This document shows, piece after piece, positions 1-5,204 of a stretch of DNA of 6,109 nucleotides (its first letter is position 1; the number at the start of each line of letters is the position of its first letter). This DNA comes from Bacteroidales bacterium (lineage in GTDB: Bacteria; Bacteroidota; Bacteroidia; Bacteroidales; UBA4417). Position numbers and translations under genes: made by a program. The DNA is taken from contig JANXXZ010000280.1 in the NCBI GenBank assembly GCA_025350385.1, positions 1-6,109 on the forward strand, given 5' to 3'. The notes under the pieces were generated by a model, which saw only the letters and a program-made list of their open reading frames with translations, did no database searches and was not told where the DNA came from.

Positions 1-1820
1 GTTCCTGATTCCTGTGTACTCCAGGTGCTTCCGCCATCTGCCGTATAAAGAATAAAACTCGAAAAACCTCCGCCGGCTGCCCAGCCATGCTGTTTATCGC
101 TGAAACAGATGGCGTTGATAGTGGAACCGCCGATATTTTCCGGAAGGTTTGAAGGGAAATTCACTTGTGTCCAGTTTGCTCCTCCATCAGAAGTTTTTAA
201 TAAATAGATTTTGTTCGGTGTTCCGTTAAAATTAAACCCGGCTATATACCCGTTCTGCTCGTCAACAAATGACAAGGCTGTGTAGGCAGCTGTAAACTGG
301 GTATTATCTGTTTTAATAATTGACCACGATTTTCCCCCGTCGGTTGTTTTCGCCAGCGCGGTAGCATTTACATAGCTGAGAATGGCATAAGCTGTCGTAT
401 TACTGACCATCTGCACATTTTTAGCCTGCATATAACTAACTGAAGTTGTTGTCGTTACCGAATCCCATGCTGCTCCGCCATTTGAAGTGTAATACATCAT
501 CCGGTTATTGGTACCCGCAATGCCATGCAGGGAGTCGGCGAAACTTACTGAAACAAAAGGGTATTTTCCCAGGTTAAGTTGAAAGTTGAAGGTAGCTCCG
601 CCATCAGTAGTCCGTAATATCTGCCCGTAGCCGCCGTCGGGCCATTTACCGACAAGCCATCCCCGTTTTGCATCGCTGAAGTAAATAGCGGCGGTGCTGA
701 AAGCCGAAGTGTAAGGTGTTTGGTCGTTCCATGTTTTACCACTGTCGGCTGTATGTTTTAGTAACGCACCATCATCAAGTATCCATCCATTTTTTTGATC
801 CGGGAAACTGATATCGCGTATGGTAAAACCATGTGTTGCAGTATTATACAATGGAGTCCAGGCAGTTCCGCTGTTGGTGGTTTTTAAAATAGCGCCGGTT
901 GAACCGCAAGCAAAGCCTGTTCCGTTTGATAATACCTGCATGTTCCATATTGCTTCGTGCGGCGAAGTGTAAGCAGGAGTCCACGTTGAACCTCCGTTGG
1001 TTGTGTGATAAACTATACCGCTGTTGCAAATTACATTCCCGCTCTGGTTATCTATAAAGTCGATTTTGGTAAATTTATCACTAAATTTCTGAACCAGTTT
1101 TTGCCAGGTAACCCCGCCATCAGTAGTATGCAAAACAATATCATCGTAGGTGGAATATCCAGCCGCCCAGCCGTTCATGTTATCAATAAAATCTATGGTG
1201 TAAAGATCAATGTCAGTACCCGAATTTTGGGTTGTCCAGGTGAGCCCGCCATTCACTGAGTGTAGTATTTGGCCCCCTGAACCTGTTATCCATCCTTCGC
1301 TGGCACTCACGAATTTCATCCCGTAATGATACTGGGTGGCATCAATTTTAATACGATTCCATTTTGTACCGCCGTTTGTGGTGTAAAACAATGAATCCTG
1401 TTCGACTAATACGAAACCATGTGTAGCATCAGGAAACTGCATTGCCCAAAACCACGAATAACCTGATTCAGACTGTTTCACCCAAGTGCTACCGCCATCA
1501 GCGGTTGCGCTTACTCCGCCATTCATATCAGCGACCCATCCGTGCTGGGTATCCGCAAAGTGAACCCCCCATAAATTTTTCCCTGTATTGGCGTTTTGCT
1601 TGGTCCAGGTAGTTCCGCCATCAGTTGTTTTCAAAATCTGATCGCTATTGCCTGCAAACCATCCGTTAGTTTCACTGATAAAGGAAACGGAATACAACGA
1701 ATAATTAGTTGGTGTTGGGGCAATAATGTACCAGCCCGGTTGTGCTTTTAACACATTAAGAACCGGAGATGCTAAAACCAGAATTGAAATTGACAATAAA
1801 AGTATATTCCTGTTTTTCAT
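1..1820 (-). CDS. Secreted YCF48/BNR-like Asp-box repeat protein, C-terminus beyond window
   Basis: The frame is open from an ATG at 1820 to the left edge: 606 complete codons without a stop, so the C-terminus is missing. Residues 1-26 form a signal peptide (MKNRN, hydrophobic core, then LKA before QPGW), giving export by Sec. The rest is a tandem array of 13 Asp-boxes of the form T-x-[D/N]-G-G-x-T-W, with the D/N at residues 67, 108, 149, 190, 234, 275, 316, 359, 406, 447, 494, 545 and 595. Most are preceded by an xGWxxG-type segment (NGWFAG, HGWVAD, EGWITG, NGWAAG). This pairing is typical of YCF48/photosystem II assembly factor-like and BNR/sialidase-type beta-propeller repeats. In Bacteroidota such proteins are usually surface or secreted proteins of unknown role, often ending in a T9SS sorting domain; that end cannot be seen here. 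No glycosidase active site is evident, so an enzyme role is not supported. The start lies 23 bases after the gene 2 stop, suggesting co-transcription. Confidence 0.9.
   Translation of the reverse strand, partial: MKNRNILLLSISILVLASPVLNVLKAQPGWYIIAPTPTNYSLYSVSFISETNGWFAGNSDQILKTTDGGTTWTKQNANTGKNLWGVHFADTQHGWVADMNGGVSATADGGSTWVKQSESGYSWFWAMQFPDATHGFVLVEQDSLFYTTNGGTKWNRIKIDATQYHYGMKFVSASEGWITGSGGQILHSVNGGLTWTTQNSGTDIDLYTIDFIDNMNGWAAGYSTYDDIVLHTTDGGVTWQKLVQKFSDKFTKIDFIDNQSGNVICNSGIVYHTTNGGSTWTPAYTSPHEAIWNMQVLSNGTGFACGSTGAILKTTNSGTAWTPLYNTATHGFTIRDISFPDQKNGWILDDGALLKHTADSGKTWNDQTPYTSAFSTAAIYFSDAKRGWLVGKWPDGGYGQILRTTDGGATFNFQLNLGKYPFVSVSFADSLHGIAGTNNRMMYYTSNGGAAWDSVTTTTSVSYMQAKNVQMVSNTTAYAILSYVNATALAKTTDGGKSWSIIKTDNTQFTAAYTALSFVDEQNGYIAGFNFNGTPNKIYLLKTSDGGANWTQVNFPSNLPENIGGSTINAICFSDKQHGWAAGGGFSSFILYTADGGSTWSTQESG
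21..1700 (-). repeat. Array of 13 Asp-box (YCF48-like) protein repeats
   Basis: Thirteen copies run from about residue 41 to 600 of the gene 1 product. The spacing between successive Asp/Asn positions is 41, 41, 41, 44, 41, 41, 43, 47, 41, 47, 51 and 50 residues. The first seven are near-strict at 41 residues (123 bases) and the later ones are looser. Box 9 ends in Phe and the other twelve in Trp; boxes 7 and 8 have Ser for the first Gly. Beta-propeller blades are the inferred fold. Confidence 0.85.
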
Positions 1821-1837
1821 GGAGTTAGACTTTATAA

Positions 1838-1848
1838 TTATTGTTAAT
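1838..1848 (-). promoter_or_regulatory. Leader motif ATTAACAATAA upstream of gene 1
   Basis: This is the second copy of the motif found before gene 3. It overlaps the gene 2 stop codon (TAA at 1846-1844), so any role in initiation would act within the 23-base gap between genes 2 and 1. Confidence 0.3.
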
Positions 1849-3514
1849 GCTTTATTATAAATTTTCCGGTTATTGTTTGTTGTCCCGAACTCAGTTGTGC
1901 CATATATACACCAGGAGCCAGGGAACTGCAATCAAATACAACCTCCGGTTGATCGACATTGACTGACGAGAAAACGATTTGCCCCTGCTGGTTTATAAAT
2001 TTAACTGACGTAAAATCCTTCTCCATCCTGATATGCAATTGTTTATCAGCCGGGTTTGGGTATAAGCTGATTTTTTTGGCCTGATAATCTGTTTCGATGC
2101 CATTTGCTGGTTTTGTGAACACATAAAATTCCGCTCCTTTAGTGCCATCGTACACTGCCGGGTAAAGGAAGTTTCCATTGATAATGCTAAAAGCATTAGT
2201 GGCGTATCCACCTGGGTTACAGGCATTAGGCGTAATAACTGCCGGGCTTACCATTGCCATGCTGGTTGCACCCTTATCGTACCTGAACAACTGCAAGCCA
2301 TCAGAAGCACTGGTGTAAACAGTGTACATACTGCCATTATATGCCACCAGTTTGCCTGAAGTGTAATTTCCTGCGTATGTGTCGGCCGCCATAAAAGTGC
2401 CTGCCTCTGTTCCATCGGTTACCCAGATATTTATGGTGGTAGAAACCGGACCGGTATTTTTTAATGCCCAGAAATACAACTTCCCGTCGAACAAGCAAAA
2501 ATATTTTGCATCCGAGTAATTTGACCCGGTATTAATGTCTTTCAGCAGTTGGGTTCCAGCCGCTGTTCCGTCGCTGCTCCATAACTCCCTGCCTATTGCC
2601 ATATTACCATTATCGGCCTGGAAATAAACCTTGTTATTATAAAGAGCCATTTCAAACGATGCACTACAACCGGATGCCGATCCGGAATTGATATCCTTCA
2701 CAATATGTGTTCCGGCTTCCGTTCCATCGCTAACCCAAAGTTCATTACCGTTTACCCCATCGTCGGCAATGAAGAACATTTTCCCGTTAAGTAGAATAAA
2801 GTCGTTGGGATAAACCAAAGCATTGCCTGTTCCGGGGTTGATATCTTTCACAAGTTTTGTCCCGGCTTCTGTTCCATCGCTTGCCCAAAGTTCGGTTCCA
2901 TGAACGGTTTCATTTGCTGCAAAATAAATTTTGCTATTCAATACTTTGAGTGAACTGGTAAAGTAGAAGGAACCTGTCTCCCCAATAGGCTCAATGTCTT
3001 TCACCATTTTCGTTCCCGTTTTGGTGCCATCAGAAACCCAGAGTTCTGAGCCGTGTACTCCATCGTTGGCAATAAAAAAAGCAAGGTTACCTTCAACCGT
3101 CATGCAATGAATGTCTGAAGCGGGACTCCAATATGGACTGATCTCTTTTATAATCAAAGTGCCTTGCACAGTGCCATCACTGATCCATAGTTTTTCCAAA
3201 TGAGAACTGTCGTTAGCACCAAAAATCAATTTATTGTTAAGCGTGCCAAAAGCATGCGGGGATGAGCCATAAGCCCCGCCATCACAATCTTTGAAGAGGG
3301 ATGTTCCCTGGATTGTTCCGTCTGTTTTCCAAAGTTCGGAACCATGCACTCCATCATCCGCCGCAAAATACCCTGATCCATTCCAGTTATAAATTAAAGT
3401 GGTATTCCTCACAGAGTTTCCTGCGGGATTGATATCCAGCAACAATGCAGGAGTCTGAGCATAAATACTGCAGCTCAAAAAAAAGCTGCAAATGAAAACA
3501 TAGATCTTTTTCAT
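1844..3514 (-). CDS. ELWxxDGT-repeat protein with T9SS type A sorting domain
   Basis: A complete 556-residue protein. Residues 1-19 are a Sec signal peptide (MKKIYVF, hydrophobic core, IYA before Q20). Seven ELWxxDGT repeats follow, with the Trp at residues 62, 110, 159, 210, 260, 312 and 364, each usually framed by a DDGVHG-type turn before and an EAGT-x-LVKDINPG segment after. Two weaker copies lie around residues 405-419 (LQLFRYDKG) and 457-468 (GAEFYVF). Residues 480-556 are a T9SS type A sorting domain (SLYPNPADKQL, INQQGQIV, LAPGVYMAQL, ending GKFIIKH), which directs export across the outer membrane and is normally removed at the surface. The repeats are probably propeller-like; their ligand is unknown and no catalytic motif is visible. 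The ATG at 3514 is directly followed by the signal peptide, with AACCAATT-like A/T-rich sequence rather than a Shine-Dalgarno upstream. Gene 1 follows after 23 bases, so the two are probably one operon. Confidence 0.95.
   Translation of the reverse strand: MKKIYVFICSFFLSCSIYAQTPALLLDINPAGNSVRNTTLIYNWNGSGYFAADDGVHGSELWKTDGTIQGTSLFKDCDGGAYGSSPHAFGTLNNKLIFGANDSSHLEKLWISDGTVQGTLIIKEISPYWSPASDIHCMTVEGNLAFFIANDGVHGSELWVSDGTKTGTKMVKDIEPIGETGSFYFTSSLKVLNSKIYFAANETVHGTELWASDGTEAGTKLVKDINPGTGNALVYPNDFILLNGKMFFIADDGVNGNELWVSDGTEAGTHIVKDINSGSASGCSASFEMALYNNKVYFQADNGNMAIGRELWSSDGTAAGTQLLKDINTGSNYSDAKYFCLFDGKLYFWALKNTGPVSTTINIWVTDGTEAGTFMAADTYAGNYTSGKLVAYNGSMYTVYTSASDGLQLFRYDKGATSMAMVSPAVITPNACNPGGYATNAFSIINGNFLYPAVYDGTKGAEFYVFTKPANGIETDYQAKKISLYPNPADKQLHIRMEKDFTSVKFINQQGQIVFSSVNVDQPEVVFDCSSLAPGVYMAQLSSGQQTITGKFIIKH
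1847..2077 (-). other. T9SS type A C-terminal sorting domain (gene 2)
   Basis: About 77 residues at the C-terminus. The hallmarks are YPNP near the start, a central INQQGQIV strand, LAPGVYMAQL, and a basic-hydrophobic final strand (GKFIIKH). This matches the known type A sorting signal recognised by the T9SS outer-membrane machinery. Confidence 0.9.
2408..3439 (-). repeat. Seven ELWxxDGT repeats of about 50 residues (gene 2)
   Basis: The Trp-to-Trp spacing is 48, 49, 51, 50, 52 and 52 residues. The first motif position is Glu in five repeats, Lys in repeat 2 (KLWISDGT) and Ile in repeat 7 (IWVTDGT). The array opens at residue 26 with DINPAGN, which matches the segment that follows each DGT (for example DINPGTGN after repeat 4). 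The register is therefore DINPG...ELWxxDGT, offset from the motif itself. Confidence 0.88.
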
Positions 3515-3521
3515 AATTGGT
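3511..3521 (-). promoter_or_regulatory. Start context ACCAATTATGA of gene 2
   Basis: These 11 bases are identical to those around the chosen start of gene 4, although the two genes encode unrelated proteins. This is probably a translation-initiation context without a Shine-Dalgarno sequence. Confidence 0.35.
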
Positions 3522-3651
3522 CAAATTTTATGATAGAAGTTGTTCAAATTTTATGCAGTAAAATGATGCTGAATGCTAATAGTAGCAATGATTTCCAATG
3601 AACAGATGTTTAAGCTCCTTTATCCTGTGAAAACAACGGCTTAATTCTTTA
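3515..3651 (-). promoter_or_regulatory. Longest intergenic gap, candidate promoter region for genes 2 and 1
   Basis: This 137-base AT-rich gap is the only one here long enough for a full promoter plus leader. On the minus strand it contains two TAAAATTTGA segments, which resemble the Bacteroidota -7 element TAnnTTTG but with one extra base between TA and TTTG. I see no well-spaced -33 TTTG partner, so no exact promoter is called. Confidence 0.35.
3521..3555. repeat. 12-base direct repeat pair upstream of gene 2
   Basis: TCAAATTTTATG occurs at 3521-3532 and again at 3544-3555, 23 bases apart start to start, roughly two helical turns. The second copy ends only 6 bases before the gene 2 ATG on the minus strand. 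It may be an operator or a promoter element; the sequence is AT-rich, so chance is possible. Confidence 0.4.
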
Positions 3652-4350
3652 TCATTTATCCATTATACATCGAACCGATAATCCGTAATTTTTGGATACG
3701 CTTTCCCGGCCAAAAAATGGACTTGCACATGTCATGCCTCTGAACCAGGCGCTTGCTGCATTGTTCTCAGCGGTCGTCCACCAGTATCCAAATTTACCTT
3801 TATGGACTATTCCGACAAATCCGCCCTCAGCATAACGAAATCCCCCGGGAAGGCCAGTAAACCCTGATTCGTTGGTCGCATCCGTATTTGGATTCAGCCA
3901 GTGTGAAGTGCCGGTTTCTTTCATTTTACCTCCGGCAACTTCCCAGCCACCCAGAAAGTCGGTAAGTGTGGCCCAGTCGGCATCGGTAGCAACATGCCAG
4001 CCAGCGGGTGCTATGTTCCGAGTGTCGGTAACAGCATACCAATTATACAAATGGCCATAGGTATCGGTATAATTTGTAATAGAATTATCATCGCAGAAGG
4101 CACCACTGGTCAATTTACTCCATGCGGCAGAGTCGGTAGTTTCGGTTATCGGATCGCCGTTCCTGTACTTCGTTGTTCTCAGGTTTTCAACCATCCAGGT
4201 TTGTGTTCCTATGGTTATCTTGTGATAAACATTACCATTGATATCAACAAAGGTGCCTCCGGTGTCATCAGTAGTATCCTTTTTACAGCCTTGAAAACTG
4301 AATACTAACAGAATAAGTGCAAAAAGCCAAACTATGTTTTGAGGTTTCAT
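3652..4350 (-). CDS. FISUMP-domain lipoprotein (paralogue of the next upstream gene)
   Basis: A complete 232-residue protein. Residues 1-21 are a lipoprotein signal peptide with Cys22 in FQGC, followed by KKDTTDD. A Lys and acidic residues just after the Cys resemble the Bacteroidota lipoprotein surface-export signal, so it may face outward (inference). Residues 34-230 are one FISUMP (Fibrobacter succinogenes major paralogous) domain. Visible blocks are DINGNVYHKITIGTQTW (36-52), MVENLR, RNGDPI, LYNWYAV (101-107), RNIAPAGWHV (111-120), ESGFTGLPGG (161-170), a YWWTTAE segment (189-195) and the terminal GLSVRC. FISUMP domains are small extracellular domains of unknown function; a C-type-lectin-like fold is thought likely for the family, but I cannot test that here. 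It lies 48 bases after gene 4, close enough for one transcript, and 137 bases before gene 2. TGA stop. Biochemical role unknown. Confidence 0.93.
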   Translation of the reverse strand: MKPQNIVWLFALILLVFSFQGCKKDTTDDTGGTFVDINGNVYHKITIGTQTWMVENLRTTKYRNGDPITETTDSAAWSKLTSGAFCDDNSITNYTDTYGHLYNWYAVTDTRNIAPAGWHVATDADWATLTDFLGGWEVAGGKMKETGTSHWLNPNTDATNESGFTGLPGGFRYAEGGFVGIVHKGKFGYWWTTAENNAASAWFRGMTCASPFFGRESVSKNYGLSVRCIMDK

Positions 4351-4363
4351 ACAACCATTTTGT

Positions 4364-4374
4364 TTATTGTTAAT
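4364..4374 (-). promoter_or_regulatory. Leader motif ATTAACAATAA upstream of gene 3
   Basis: The motif lies 13 bases before the gene 3 ATG. The same 11 bases occur at 1838-1848, 17 bases before the gene 1 ATG. It is A-rich and at a distance compatible with an adenine-rich initiation enhancer; this role is inferred. Confidence 0.3.
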
Positions 4375-4398
4375 ACTTGTAAGATTTGATTGCTCTTT

Positions 4399-5157
4399 TT
4401 ATTTGTTTTTAATGCAACGAACCGATATTCCATGATCCTTTAACCCCCCAGACCGACCAGCACCTTTTTTATTTTCAAAGAGGCTCAAGGTAAAAGCCTG
4501 ATATATAGCTGCAACTCCTGAAAGTGATGTGGTTGTCCACCATTCCCCGGAACCCTTCAACATTCTAAAAATATATCCATATGCTCCCAGGTATCGACAA
4601 CCTCCGGCACGTCCACCCCATTTACTTGAATTGGTAGCGCCAACATTAAAACCTGGATCACCCGGAATGCCCCAATAATCGGTACCAACTTCCTTTAATT
4701 TGCTTCCTGCAATAGTATCTCCATAGGGCATGAGGTAATAATCGCCTCCCAGGTAATTAACCAATCCACCGAATTCCGCATCGCTTGGAACATGAAAGCC
4801 TGTCGGTGCTATGTTGCGTGCATCGTTGGCGGCATACCAGTTATACAGCAATCCGTAATCCAAAATGTAGCTGGAATTGTCGTCATAAGCCCAAAATGTG
4901 CCTGTTGTATCCACAATGGCGGACGATTTTATGCCCGACCCGTTTTGAATCGGATCGCCATTCTGGTAGTGCCTTGTTCTTAGGTTTTCCACAGTCCAAA
5001 CCTGGTCGCCGATGGTTACCAAATGATAAACATTACCATCAATATCGGTAACAGTTGTGCCGGGATCTTTCTTGTCATTATTGTCTTTTCCACAGCCAGT
5101 TATTAACAATACCACAACGGTTGGAATGTAAATGAGCGGTTTTATTATATTTCTCAT
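4399..5157 (-). CDS. FISUMP-domain lipoprotein (start reassigned)
   Basis: With the ATG at 5157 the protein has 252 residues and a classic lipoprotein signal: MRNIIKP, a hydrophobic core, then LITGC with Cys22, the same Cys position as in the gene 3 product. GKDNNDKKD follows, again Lys/acidic. An in-frame ATG at 5205 would add 16 polar residues before the signal peptide, which is less plausible; the 5157 start also has the same ACCAATT-ATGA context as gene 2. Residues 38-250 are a FISUMP domain: DIDGNVYHLVTIGDQVW, TVENLRT, QNGDPI, LLYNWYAANDARNIAPTGFHV, KLKEVGTDYW, GEWWTTTSL and a terminal GISVRC. About 24 of 33 residues match gene 3 in the N-terminal block. The middle differs: the usual SGFTGLPGG is replaced by SSKWGGRAGG. 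It is probably outer-membrane-anchored; function unknown. It sits 47 bases after gene 5, probably in one transcript with genes 5 and 3. Confidence 0.92.
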   Translation of the reverse strand: MRNIIKPLIYIPTVVVLLITGCGKDNNDKKDPGTTVTDIDGNVYHLVTIGDQVWTVENLRTRHYQNGDPIQNGSGIKSSAIVDTTGTFWAYDDNSSYILDYGLLYNWYAANDARNIAPTGFHVPSDAEFGGLVNYLGGDYYLMPYGDTIAGSKLKEVGTDYWGIPGDPGFNVGATNSSKWGGRAGGCRYLGAYGYIFRMLKGSGEWWTTTSLSGVAAIYQAFTLSLFENKKGAGRSGGLKDHGISVRCIKNK

Positions 5158-5164
5158 AATTGGT
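5154..5164 (-). promoter_or_regulatory. Start context ACCAATTATGA deciding the gene 4 start
   Basis: On the minus strand this reads ACCAATTATGA and includes the ATG at 5157. The identical 11 bases surround the gene 2 start (3511-3521). There is no Shine-Dalgarno sequence, as is usual in Bacteroidota, where A/T-rich leaders drive initiation. The match favours 5157 over the ATG at 5205. Confidence 0.4.
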
Positions 5165-5204
5165 TTGTTTTGCGATGAGTTTAAATAATGATGAAGGTTT
5201 CTCA

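Noticed and set aside
1005..1259. Plus-strand 84-codon open frame within gene 1
   Set aside because: It is antisense to the Asp-box array, which explains every base of this stretch.
21..1700. Gene 1 as a sialidase because of its Asp-boxes
   Set aside because: Asp-boxes alone are shared by many propellers; I see no arginine triad or other catalytic arrangement, and the 41-residue period fits YCF48-like repeats better.
1..1820. Gene 1 as a photosystem II assembly factor
   Set aside because: The similarity is only to the repeat family. The signal peptide, 13 or more repeats and Bacteroidota context do not fit a photosynthetic role.
3610..3644. Inverted repeat TTAAGC...GCTTAA as a terminator after gene 3
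   Set aside because: The stem is only 6 base pairs with a 23-base loop and there is no T-run after it on the minus strand.
3872..5051. Plus-strand open frames opposite the two FISUMP genes
   Set aside because: They lie fully antisense to well-conserved coding sequence, have no export signal or recognisable domain, and their composition is that of a reverse reading.
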